Below, piece after piece: positions 19,839-29,224 of a stretch of DNA of 29,224 nucleotides. A program made the translations under genes and the position numbers. Below the pieces are notes generated by a model. That model did not search any database, was not told where the DNA came from, and saw only the letters and a program-made list of their open reading frames with translations. Position 1 is the stretch's first letter. Each line of letters starts with the position of its first letter. The DNA is taken from positions 1 through 29,224 of the forward strand of contig KV921129.1 of NCBI GenBank assembly GCA_002081555.1, written 5' to 3'. This stretch comes from Protostelium mycophagum. Lineage: Eukaryota; Evosea; Variosea; Protosteliida; Protosteliaceae.

Positions 19839-21100
19839 TCAGCAATAATCCGGGTGTTCTATCTTCAGATAACCAGAGCTCTCTCTTGAGCTCGAGTATT
19901 CTGCCGTCCTGATGAGTGATGACTCTTCTGTTAAGGATTCGCCCCTGCGGATTTCTGATGTGTGGCTGTACTCATTTGATTCTTGGCTCTCGGCGTACAA
20001 ATCGTCGATGAATTTGGTCTCCTTTTCTTGTCATTTTTATTTATTATTGTTCATTTGTATGTCTTTTCTTATTAAGAGATTGGCACAAAAAATGATAAAA
20101 TCTCCACACATACCGCAAATTAAATTTTTTTTGTAATTTTTTTCTTTATTGTAATTTTTTTTCTTCTCAATCTTCAATTTTTTTTGTGAAACAAACACCA
20201 AAATAAATTAAATTCAGATTTCTACTTACCTTTTCCTCTCGTTTGATGGAAGCCTCAGACACATACATCTGAAATATAGAAGGTATTAGTTCGGGCACGA
20301 AATATCCAAATATATAAAAGATTGTGTCCGGAAAGCGTTCCCCAGAGATGGGTCTATACAAAAAAACTGCAGCTTTACTGGTGAAGCAGGTTGAAAAGAT
20401 GAGGGTGACGGCCAGAACTTTAAATAGCTCCTTGTCTCGGCCCTCTACAACGGAGTCGTCCGTGCCTCGTGTGCTGTACATCGATCAGGATTGTAGATTG
20501 TCAAAGTTGAAGTCGATTTTACCTGCAAAATAAAAGCCATCCTGAATTGGTCAGATTTTCCACCATTTTGAAATATTTTATTTTCAAACAGAGAATGTTC
20601 TAAAGTCATTTTTTTTCCATCCGACTTTTGGAAGGAAATTTCCTGACTCGAAATAGTCTTTGTGAAATCGCTCTGCCCTGAGACAATCAAAATGATGATC
20701 ATATTCCGACGATGATGCACTTTTGTACACAAAGGACGAGGCGACATGAGGCGATGGTGGGAAATGACTAACCAGTAAAAGATGACGAGTGTGAAGGAGG
20801 TCAAAAAAAGCGATAAAGCCGTTCGATTCAATATGAAGGTCACCAAATCCCTTTCTGGCGTCCAGTTGTGAGCTACTAACCATATGATTCGGACTGTCAT
20901 CGTCATCCACACAAATGATGCCTTCTCCACTCACCACTGAGGAATAATGCAATACTTGACCTGAAGAATTTCCTCACGATGAGCGATATTGTGGATGTCC
21001 GCTCCTCTTTCCTCCATATACTGAGAAGAACAATCACCAGTAGACTGAACAGTATAGAGCTGTATAGAGCTATACCGACGGAAAAGATGGCCTCAGACAT
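19839..21100 (-). CDS. TOM1/THH1/GPR137-like multi-pass membrane protein
   Basis: Start MSEAIFSVGIALYSSILF (ATG at 21100) with a first membrane helix. Exon one joins in phase through GTGAGT...GACAG to VRIIWLVAHNWTPERD and LNRTALSLFLTSFTLVIFYW, the signature of the TOM1/THH1 and GPR137 families. A GTTAGT...CTCAG intron then yields FYW|AERFHKDYFESGNFLP. Later exons give KVLAVTLIFSTCF and FYIFGYFVPELIPSIF (last helices). A serine-rich acidic tail (SNEYSHTSEIRRGESLTEES) ends at the stop at 19839. Family members act at endolysosomal or tonoplast membranes: GPR137 in lysosomal mTORC1/Rag regulation, plant TOM1 as a tobamovirus host factor. Distinguishing the two subfamilies is not possible by eye. 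Confidence 0.75.
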
Positions 21101-21610
21101 CCCAATTTTGCATGGGGATGGGATAACTCAAATTTATGTCAGTGCTTTGTTTCAAAACGGAGAAAATCAGCTGATGGGATCGAACCCTTGACCTTCAAAA
21201 ACTGAAAGGTTGACAGCTGCCGTGAGATTTCAGCATGTCATTAGATGATCCACTTGAATGCGATCGTGGACTGTACAGCATTGACCACATTTCTCAGCTC
21301 TTTTTGTACTCAGTTGATTGATGTCATTTTACCTCAAGACCTATCACGCTTCCGAAATACAAGACAGCGGGACAGCCTGTAGTCTGACGCCCAGGGAACA
21401 TTGTACGTCTCCCACCCTCCCTAGTGGATCTGGTGGAGGTTGATATTTCCTGGGTGAAAGATCAACACATCAAGAAGAAAGAACTATCGCGTCACAGATG
21501 CAAGCCGAGGTATTAGACGAAGCGCAGCAGTGTCCAGGACGATTCTTCTTTGGAGTAGTTGTCATCCGTCTCTATATGGCAGTCTCTCGCGTGCAGGTGA
21601 GCCTCATGTT
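21101..21610. other. Intergenic, with a degenerate tRNA-like segment
   Basis: No coding frame is supported between the divergent ends of two minus-strand genes. 21170-21234 reads on the minus strand as a tRNA-like 3' half (GAAGGTCAAGGGTTCGATCC C) flanked by GCTGA/TCAGC ends, but the D arm is missing and the length is only 65 nt. The rest shows nothing I can name. Confidence 0.4.
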
Positions 21611-22962
21611 CTAATCATGTTGATGATGCCGATCGATCAAGGTCTCATCTAAAGTTCTTCTCGCAACTGTTACGATCATCCTTCCCAAGGGAATGAGAAC
21701 GGCCCAAGCGAAAACCTGCCACGTCATCATCTCTCCATGAAATTTCCGTGAAATCTCACCCATCTCGCTTTGGGTCCGTAATTTTTTACCACACCCACGT
21801 CTACAACGCAAGAGACACCGATTAAGAACATGAATAGAAAAAAATAAAAGGCTCCCTCTAAGCCCAACACGGGCCAAGCGAAGAATCCATGCCACAGTCC
21901 GCTCAGTGTGAAAACAGCCATGACAGCAGGGGCCCTTCCGTATGTCTTTAGAGGTTCGTAGGCAAGAGATCTGAATGATGAAGTCATCAGCTGATGCCAT
22001 TGGACGAGCCAGGCTTGGGAGACGGAGGTAACATTTACCAGATCGCCATGGAAGAGAGGTGCTGTTGTCTTCGTGCTGATCAACTGGAGAGTGTCATTGT
22101 TCGACATTTCAAAAAAATCCGCTAAACTTCATTTCACTTTTCACATTGATTGACAAAATGATTCACATTATAATTCTCTAATATTTTAGGATGAAATAGA
22201 TGTGCACCTCATGACCAGTCTGAAGCAAGAGCTGCACAAGTTGGCCGGCATAGAGAAGGTCGAACTCTGGTAGTGGGTAGACGCAACTGGCCAGATAGAA
22301 AAAAGCAGACGTCTTGAGAGAAGTCCAGCGGTTTGGAGGAGGGAGTTCAGATTTGATCACGGTGCATATGTCGAAGGATTCGTATCTCATCTCCCAGTAC
22401 ATCTTATAGACGTAGTCGCTCCGCTCAGAAGCAGTCAAAGAAGAAACCTGATTTATAATGAGCCAGGATCACCGCATGAGGTTGGAAATAAAGAGGAGGT
22501 TGTAAAGAACTGATCTCATGTACATCACCTCTTTCAACCCATCTTTTGTCTTAAATTTGGGGGATTTCTTCTGACAGATAAAGAGATCAATTGCCTTCAT
22601 AGCCACCAGACTTTGCATCAAATTTGTCGTCAAATGCATCCAGGCCTATCAAGATCAGATTCTTGAATTATTGATGAGAATCACGAACCATCGTGGGGTG
22701 AAAGACGATCGTTCCAAGAAACGCCGATATCACAGTCGCAACTGTCCAGAACCTTGTTGAATCAGAACGAATGACGACGCCAACGTTACCTTCTCTCTTG
22801 TCTCGTCCCATCACGAGCGACAGTTCTCACACCCAGATATAAAGACATGAAACATGCGATGAAGCAAATCAAATGAAGATACATCTGAGACCAATTCGAG
22901 AATATTGGTCCAGACATCGTGGACAGGGCGCCATTGTCTGGGATGAAGCGTCCAGCAAGCAT
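21611..22962 (-). CDS. Membrane-bound O-acyltransferase, wax-synthase type
   Basis: The ATG at 22962 starts MLAGRFIPDNGALSTMSG and a first membrane helix (MYLHLICFIACFMSLYLG). Middle exons (22440-22180) include SDYVYKMYWEMRYESFD. The diagnostic part is TSVSQAWLVQWHQLMTSSF and AVFTLSGLWHGFFAWPVLG (22060-21880). The SxxxFWxxxWHQL and SGLxHG pattern is that of MBOAT_2/wax synthases, with the histidine in LWHG as the presumed catalytic residue. The end is AWAVLIPLGRMIVTVARRT ... RHHQHD, stop at 21611, reached after a short intron that I infer. Likely reaction: transfer of an acyl group from acyl-CoA to a lipophilic alcohol in the ER membrane, making wax esters or acylated secondary metabolites. 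The substrate cannot be told. Confidence 0.75.
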
Positions 22963-23051
22963 GATCGCTTCTCATCTCATTATGTCGTTGTAGTGCTGTC
23001 TACAACGATTCCTCTCTTCCTCGAAATCGGGTTTAGGTGAAAAAGATCAAC

Positions 23052-25107
23052 ATGACACAATCAACAACACAACCCACCAAACATGGTAAGAACCGACTTC
23101 ATTCTGTCTCTGACTCTCTCTTTCAGAGTTCTCTCAACAGACAACAGAGTGCATCCTTCCAGCGCAATGTAAATAACATCAATCAATTCGGCAGTAACAA
23201 CAACATGGGACAGAATAGGAATAACAACACCAATGTGAATCGTATCGGGATGAATGCAGTCCCTGGTGGGAGCAGCATTGCCCCTTCTGTCCCTGTTAAG
23301 ACATCTACCACACCAGGTTGGAGAGAATACAATGCAGCGAATGAACAACGTCCCATTTTCAACAGAAGTAATGTATCACCCACTAAAATGGACTCTCCCA
23401 ACAAGAACATTAACGCGTCCACACCTGCTGCTTTAAATTTTCACAAGATGACAACCGCACCTTCAGAGAACACCACCAGCTCGGTCCCTCTGGTCAGATC
23501 AAACAGCGGCAATTCTTCGATTAATACAACACCCGCTCCTTCAGAAAGCACTGTTTCTCCAGCAGTCTCAAGACCACATGCACCATCTCCAACAAAGACG
23601 ATACCTCAGAATCATATTCCCGTTAATGTTCAAGCTCAGAGACCTGCGGATACGCCACCCCCTGTAAAGACGACATCACCTCCCCCCACCTCCCTTCCCC
23701 CCCCTCCAGTTGTAGATCCAAAGAAGGACGAAACAGAAGAGCTCAAGGCTATCGTCGCACAGCTTAAGGAACAGATGGAGAAGATGCAAGATCAACAGAC
23801 CGCCGATCTTTTGGACAAAGAAGATCAGATCGTCCTCTTAAACTCGAATTTAGAGGAGATGTCTGCGCTTGTCGAAGCCACAAAGAAAAAAGAGAACGAA
23901 AAGCCGACTTCAGACCCCTCCAAAGTCTTCGATGATCATGAAGCAGAGATGGATCTCGTCACACAAAAGGTGAGATCTCATTGTAACTTCGATTTCTAAT
24001 TTTTTTTAGAATCAGAATAAATCCATCAAGTTGCATGTCCCGTATGTCGGGTCCAAGAAGAGGGACAGAGAGAATAAAGAAGCGAGAGAAGACACTCCAA
24101 AGAAGCCGAAATCGTCTCAGACACAGGACGCCCTCACAACAGAAAACGAAGGGCTAAGAAGGAATATCGTGCAGTTGGAGAATCGACTTCGAGACGTCAG
24201 AAAGGCGCTCAACGTGAGGATTCAAATTTTGAATTTACAAAGAATTTGAATTCTGAAATCAAACAGGGGGAGACAGAACGCGAGAGGACCAAAGAGAAGG
24301 AACTGCGCAACATGCGCAGCCAATTCGCAGAGGTCATTCGCGCCGAGATGCGCTCACTACAACGCCCCGTTGCCACGGACAACGCGGTGGACCAACAAGC
24401 CCTGGACAAGATCCTCCGCGATTCCGCGGAGGCGCAGTCCCAACTCGAGAGAGAGAAGCTGGAGCTGGAGGCCAAATTAACAATGGCACAGAATGGCCTC
24501 ACAGAGGCTCAGAATGACAGGGACAACCTGGCAGTTGCGCTGCGTGAGTCCGAACAGATGCACGAGGCCACCAAAGAGAAGGAAGAGGACGGGCGAAAGA
24601 CGATCGTGCAGTTGTACAGCAAAATCACGAACCTGGAGACGGAGAACAAGAGACTCCAGGGCATTGTAGACGGACAGACTGGCAACCAAGACGTGAGTTT
24701 TCCGTGAAATTTCGATGGGTTCTGACTCGTTGTAGATCTGGAAACAGAAGTATCAGGAGGCAGAGAACGCGTTGCAAATAGAGAGGAAAGAATACGCTTC
24801 AGAAATAGAAAAGTTACATTTGGAGCTCGTGGAGACGCGCGCAGCCACACAAGACTCTGCCCGCCTCCACGCCGAAGCCACCAAAAAGCTCGAAGAGGCC
24901 AACAGCAATATCATCACCCTCTATAACCACAACAAGCTGCTCAGTGAAAAGCTGACCGAAATGGCCGCCGAAGAGAAATCGACCTCCCAAAACGGACAGA
25001 AACAAAGCGCAAGCCCCAGGGGAACTCCAAAGAACACGAAAGAGCAGCCGAGCCAACCAGATTCTGAAGAGGTCATGGGTGCGTTGTTGGACGCGATGGG
25101 CCAATAA
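23052..25107 (+). CDS. Coiled-coil protein with Pro/Ser/Asn-rich N-terminus
   Basis: Four exons: 23052-23969, 24010-24213, 24267-24692 and 24736-25107; introns of 40, 53 and 43 nt, all phase 0. Residues 1-200 are low complexity (Asn-, Ser-, Thr- and Pro-rich, including SPPPTSLPPPPVVDPKK). From there on heptad-type coiled coil dominates (EELKAIVAQLKEQMEKMQDQ; RRNIVQLENRLRDVRKALN; KIWKQKYQEAENALQ-like stretches). The tail is basic then acidic (SEEVMGALLDAMGQ). The stop TAA is embedded in AATAAA (25103-25108). No enzyme motif: a scaffold, tether or cytoskeletal-type protein is the best guess. A strong intron-like segment (23086-23126) lies near the 5' end but splicing it would break the frame, so the true start may be the ATG at 23052 or at 23205. 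Confidence 0.8.
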
Positions 25108-25457
25108 AACGGATAATTTATATGGTGTTGTTCTTTTGGACGTGGTAAACGAGTTGTGACATCTAGTCACATCTTCCAATAATTCGGCAATTTGCTTTCT
25201 TTGCCTTGAAATGCATCATTCTACCGGATGGTCAGCTTCTTCTGAAAGCGCAAGCCCCAGGGGAACTCCAAAGAACACGAAAGAGCAGCCGAGCCAACCA
25301 GATTCTGAAGAGGTCATGGGTGCGCTGTTGGACGCGATGGGCCAATAAAACGGATAATTTATATGGTGTTGTTCTTTTGGACGTGGTAAACGAGTTGTGA
25401 CATCTGAGTCACATCTTCCAATAATTCGGCAATTTGCTTTGCCTTGAAATGCATCAT
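25004..25457 (+). repeat. Tandem duplication of the coiled-coil gene's 3' end (period 241 bp)
   Basis: 25004-25219 and 25245-25457 are about 98 percent identical, separated by 25 bases. The unit covers the last 34 codons, stop, AATAAA and downstream flank. Differences: GCGTTGTTGG/GCGCTGTTGG, CATCTAGTC/CATCTGAGTC, and a 4-base TTCT indel near the end. The second copy has no exon context of its own. Confidence 0.9.
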
Positions 25458-25959
25458 GTCCAACGAGCCGCAAAGAAAGGACCAAAGAGACCTCCACACT
25501 TATTGAGTCTGCTTTTGTGTGATGCCTTTTGCGACCAATTAATTTGTCAAATACCGGATGAGTATTCTTGATACCGCTCTATAGCAGCTTCAATTTTTTG
25601 CATTTAGGCTATTTATTTTGCTGAGAGAAACACTATTTTACCGACACCCATGCTTTTTGTGTGCTTGTCGACAGGCGTGCTGAGAGCCAGATGGATCGGA
25701 CAATTTCGTGTCCAACGAGCCGCAAAGAAAGGACCAAAGAGACCTCCACACTTATTGAGTCTGCTTTGTGTGATGCCTTTTGCGACCAATTAATTTGTCA
25801 AATACCGGATGGGTATTCGTGATACCGCTCTATAGCAGCTTCAATTTTTTGCATTTAGGCTATTTATTTTGCTGAGAGAAACACTATTTTACCGACGCCC
25901 ATGCTTTTTGTGTGCTTGTCGACAGGCGTGCTGAGAGCCAGATGGATCGGACAATTTCG
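25458..25959. repeat. Direct tandem duplication of a 252-bp non-coding unit
   Basis: 25458-25709 and 25710-25959 match along their length, starting GTCCAACGAGCCGCAAAGAA and ending GGATCGGACAATTTCG. Differences are few (one T in GCTTTTGTG, GAGTATTCT/GGGTATTCG, ACACCC/ACGCCC). No coding frame is kept. It abuts the preceding duplication directly. Confidence 0.9.
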
Positions 25960-26725
25960 GGCAAATAAATTTCCTGCTTCCCTAGTGAATTCAAATTTCG
26001 TCTGGCATTATGGCTGACTGCTTGGCTCTGAAGAAAACACTATCCACAAAGACATTTAATCAGCCAAATCAGGAAAATTCATGTGGCATTCAGTGCATTT
26101 ATTTGATATTAAAAAAAGTCTTTTTTCAGACACAGGTCATGAATTATAAGGCAGAATAATACGTCATGATCTCATTCAGGAAAACGCACGTTACTATTCG
26201 CGTGGGCGGATATTCAATGACAAGACCACTCACAAGGCCGTGATTTTCGGTTTTGAAAATTTGAAAATGGCGGGACTTTCGGAGAATTCGATTCGTTCTC
26301 AGTGCTTGGTTGACATCTCTGTTCTTTCGTCACAGCAGTGAACATGTGTATACGTGTGTGTTCGCAGTGGCGAACCCTGGTTTCCTCACACTGCGAATAA
26401 AATGATAAAGCCCGCAAACATCTTTTATTCCCGAAACGCGTTTCGTGATTTTCACCGGAGTTTCCCGCGTCACCGTCAAGAAAAATGCGAGAAGCCGGGT
26501 TCAAAGAAGCTACATCTGAAGACCATCACGTTTTCTGAGTGCTGTCTGTGGCCTGAACAGAACACGAGAGTTTCCTTCGTGGCCGAAGGAAACAATCACG
26601 CCCGCAAGTCAGATTCCCGGTGTCAAAAACTGAAAGGGGACATAATTCGGTTGAAATTTCATTTTACGTATGCGAAACACCAACCGCGGAAGGGGCATTC
26701 AGAAGTGCCCCCGACAAGCAGCAAC
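25960..26725. other. Intergenic region and 5' leader of the surface-protein gene
   Basis: 25960-26340 shows no gene. From 26354 a frame stays open for 124 codons directly into the signal peptide at 26726 and in the same frame (for example FHRSFPRHRQEKCEK), but it lacks a recognisable domain and would bury the signal peptide. I treat it as leader or promoter. Confidence 0.45.
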
Positions 26726-29028
26726 ATGCAAGCCACAGTACTCCTTCTTCTCGCTATTATCACCATCGCCGCGACCCAGACATGCCGCACTGACTCCTTT
26801 GAGATCACCAAGGACGAAGATTATCAAACCGTTGCCAACTGCACAACCCTTAACCTGGTGCGTAAAGAGGTTACTTTATCCTTCATGAAACTCACCACAA
26901 GCAGAGTGCGATCTCAGGAACAACTGTTCCTTTGACCTTCCTCAACCTGCAAACTCTTCAGTCATCTCTGACCGTGACTGGGGTCTCTTCTCCTTCCCTG
27001 TCTATGCCCCTTCTGAAGACATCCAGCAACTTTATTGTGAGTCTGCCCTTCACATTATATGTCGTTTCTGATCTCCCCAGATCCAAGGAACTTCTTTGAC
27101 CTCAATCTCCATCGGTAGTGCAGTCAACACCAACTCTCCTACAGGTGGTTTCACCTTTACCAACAACAACGGTGCAGGACTCGCCGTCACACTCAACGTT
27201 CAGAACTCTGGCCCCGTCACTCTCACCAACAACGCCGGTCTTACCACCTTTGAACTCAATGTAAATGCCTCCAATCTCCATACGCCATGATCGTCTCATC
27301 ATGTTTTAGGGCCAATCATCTGGAATCGCTGCCAACGGCAACCAAGCTTTAACCTCCCTCGTATTCAACGGCGTCTCCTCTCTAACAGAGTTCACCGTCA
27401 CCAACAATACCGCGCTGCAAACTTTGCAATTCAACGGTGTCAGCACTCTGACCTGTTCCGTTGCCGTCTCGGTCCAAAACGCCAACCTCAGCAGGTAACG
27501 CGTCCTCTATACCCTTGTGGTCTGACATGCCACAGCTTTGTCGCCCCCCTCACATCCGTCGGTGGTGATTTCACTCTGTCAAACAACCAGGGAACCTTCT
27601 TCTACCAAAACCCCGCCGCCACCACCGCCTTAACTGGAGGTCTGATCGTCTCCAACAACCAGGGACTTTCATCATTCTCCATGAACCCCACCTCCACAAA
27701 ATCCGGAACTCTCCTCGTGCAGAACAACCCCCAGCTCGTTAACCTCACCGTCGGCTCCACCACCGCCCCCAACTACTCTCCCACAGACGTCACCGTCTCC
27801 GGGTCCGCGACAGCCTCTGCACTTTCTGCCAATATCGGAGTTGCCACTACCGGATCTGTCAACTTCGGCCCCTACGAAACCCAGAGCAGCCTTTTCCAAC
27901 TAATCAACTTCGCCGTCGGTGTATCCGCTGGATCCATCCAAATTACTGGATCCACAGCAACCACTGTTGCCATCACCGGTACATCTCCCACTTCCAACGC
28001 CGTCGCCATCAACGTCCTAACTGTCACGAGTGAGTTGACACGTGTCGAAACCGACATTATTCTGACATATCCCAGCCAACAATGTCAGAATCGCCGGTAT
28101 CGCCACCGTTACCGGACAAGTCCAGTTCTCCGGCGTAACTGCTGAGGGAACCAACTCCTCCGTCTCCATATCAGGCCTAAACGTTATCGGCACCAACTTG
28201 CAGTTCGTTAACGTCAAGACCTTCAACTACGTCACCGTCGCCGACCTGACCTCTATTGGTTTCACCACCGCCGCTAATGCTGCACCATTCTCCGTGGAGA
28301 ACAATGCCATCAGCCAAGTCGCCAGCTTCACCGGAAACTACTCCACTAACGGAAACTTCACCATTACAGGTGGGTCTAAGACCTGTTTGAAAGAGATCTG
28401 ACATTCTCCAGGAAACACTGGAGGCGCCGCATGGTCCTTCAACGGTCTGAACTCCGTCGTCGGAGACGTTTCACTCAGCAACAACGCCTTCTCCACCATG
28501 GATTTCCCATCTTTGAACTGCGCCCAGTCAGTCCGCACCAACACAAACTCCGGTTCCTCCATCACCTTCCCCGCTCTGAAGAACATCGTGACCGGCGTGT
28601 TTAACACCAATCCTGCCGTCACTGGACTCACCTTTGGAACCACCACCAGCGCCTCTGCAGACAAACAGGGAACAGCATGCTCGGCCTGCGGTTCTTCTCC
28701 CTCTGGAGACATGACCGGATGCTCCAACAATAATTACGTGAGCCAATTCCAGTCTGTCTGTGGAAACAGCTGCCCCTACTCCAGCGTTGTCGTCACTGCC
28801 ATCACCACCTCCTCCGCAACCACAAGCGCAACCACTTCCTCAGGAACCACTTCAGCCGGTTCAACCAGCACCGTTACTCCTACATCGACCACTTCGGGCG
28901 TCCAAACCACCACCGCTACTCCTACAGTGACCTCCGCTACATCCACAACCACCAACAGACCAACTAACTCTGCCTCCGTTGTCGGAGCCTCTGTCATGGT
29001 CCTTGCCTCCATCGTTCTGTTGATGTGA
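26726..29028 (+). CDS. ECM33/SPS2-like GPI-anchored surface protein
   Basis: Signal peptide MQATVLLLLAIITIAATQ. The exons join in phase: 26726-26857, 26905-27036, 27081-27260, 27310-27494, 27536 onward, with two more short introns near 28030 and 28370. The body is built of irregular Leu/Val/Asn-rich beta-helix repeats (LTSISIGSA, FTFTNNNGAG, LTTFELN, LVFNGVSSLTEFTVTNN, FSTMDFPSLNC), like the receptor-L/leucine-rich fold of fungal ECM33/SPS2. A Cys cluster (ACSACGS ... CGNSCPYSS) precedes a long Ser/Thr tail and a hydrophobic C-terminus (SVMVLASIVLLM), as expected for a GPI signal. AATAAA follows at 29037. C-rich third codon positions suggest high expression. Probable role: a heavily O-glycosylated wall or coat protein. 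Confidence 0.82.
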
Positions 29029-29036
29029 AAAGATTA

Positions 29037-29042
29037 AATAAA
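29037..29042 (+). terminator. Polyadenylation signal AATAAA of the surface-protein gene
   Basis: AATAAA eight bases after the stop codon, the same close spacing as at 7011, 7772 and 25103. Confidence 0.6.
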
Positions 29043-29044
29043 GA

Positions 29045-29224
29045 ATCAGAACAGAGGGTTCATCATGTCAAAGTCTGTTGTTGCATCTTTGCAGCTTTGC
29101 CACAAACAAACAAGGATACAGTAACAATTCAATCGTTCCAGACGTGTCTTTGTTGGTGGGTGGACAGATTCTGCTCAAAGGACTGGCATGTTCATCTGAC
29201 GGATCGGTCCTGTTTGCCATGCAG
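29045..29224 (+). other. Possible coding fragment cut by the window edge
   Basis: One plus-strand frame is open to the end of the window and reads protein-like (VPDVSLLVGGQILLKGLACS then SDGSVLFAMQ, reminiscent of a beta-propeller blade), possibly after a TTTGCAG acceptor at 29093. Too short to judge. Confidence 0.2.

Noticed and set aside
19549-19848. Plus-strand 99-codon ORF
   Set aside because: It overlaps the C-terminal exon of the TOM1-like gene on the other strand at its end and shows no family signature; it also does not supply the missing CPSF160 C-terminus.
24814-25179. Minus-strand Phe/Leu-rich ORF
   Set aside because: Antisense of the charged coiled-coil exon, which has clear heptads and in-phase introns on the plus strand.
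25004-25959. CRISPR-like or satellite array
   Set aside because: Only two copies of each unit, with units of 240-252 bp and no regular spacers; plain tandem duplications in a eukaryotic genome.
27681-28145. Plus-strand 154-codon ORF as a separate gene
   Set aside because: Its first part is the surface-protein exon; its end simply reads through the intron near 28030.
28776-29012. Minus-strand Val/Glu-rich ORF opposite the surface-protein tail
   Set aside because: It is the antisense reading of the Ser/Thr-rich region; its composition follows directly from ACC and TCC codons on the plus strand.

Overview
The window looks like nuclear DNA of a gene-dense, intron-rich eukaryotic microbe. Genes sit on both strands 0.1-0.5 kb apart. 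Introns are mostly 39-53 nt, start with GTGAG or GTAAG, and often end in TTGTAG. AATAAA signals lie at or on the stop codon. The gene mix combines a RasGEF, a guanylate-binding-protein GTPase and a TOM1/GPR137-type membrane protein with cell-wall proteins of fungal type (PIR-like and ECM33-like). That fits a walled amoebozoan such as a protosteloid amoeba better than a true fungus, but the organism is an inference.

Layout. 1-1270: no confident gene, but a tandemly duplicated segment with a membrane-helix reading frame. 1271-4365 (+): RasGEF with an N-terminal hydrophobic helix and coiled coil; one of its introns appears to be a perfect 52-bp tandem duplication. 4503-5495 (+): unknown multi-exon gene. 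5496-7464: mostly non-coding, with a small minus-strand ORF, a 34-bp tandem repeat and a broken ubiquitin-like copy. 7465-7751 (+): ubiquitin-like protein with a Gly/Cys tail ending in a CaaX-like box. 7973-8086 (-): tRNA-Leu(CAA) with an intron. 8167-9051 (-): F-box-like hypothetical gene. 9434-10771 (+): secreted Cys-rich protein with two PIR-like domains. 10869-14328 (-): guanylate-binding-protein GTPase with a signal sequence and a C-terminal membrane anchor. 14445-18832 (+): CPSF160 (CPSF1), apparently lacking its C-terminal domain, followed at once by a 5S rRNA gene (18923-19040). 19839-21100 (-): TOM1/THH1/GPR137-like protein. 21611-22962 (-): wax-synthase-type MBOAT acyltransferase. 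23052-25107 (+): long coiled-coil protein whose 3' end is duplicated. 25004-25959: two adjacent tandem duplications. 26726-29028 (+): ECM33-like GPI-anchored surface protein.

The genes do not form one pathway. Shared themes are signalling at membranes (RasGEF, GBP, TOM1-like, prenylatable Ubl) and the cell surface (PIR-like, ECM33-like). The most unusual signals are the duplication-derived intron, the GBP with a signal peptide, the CPSF160 gene that stops beside a 5S gene, and the repeated occurrence of fresh short tandem duplications across the window.
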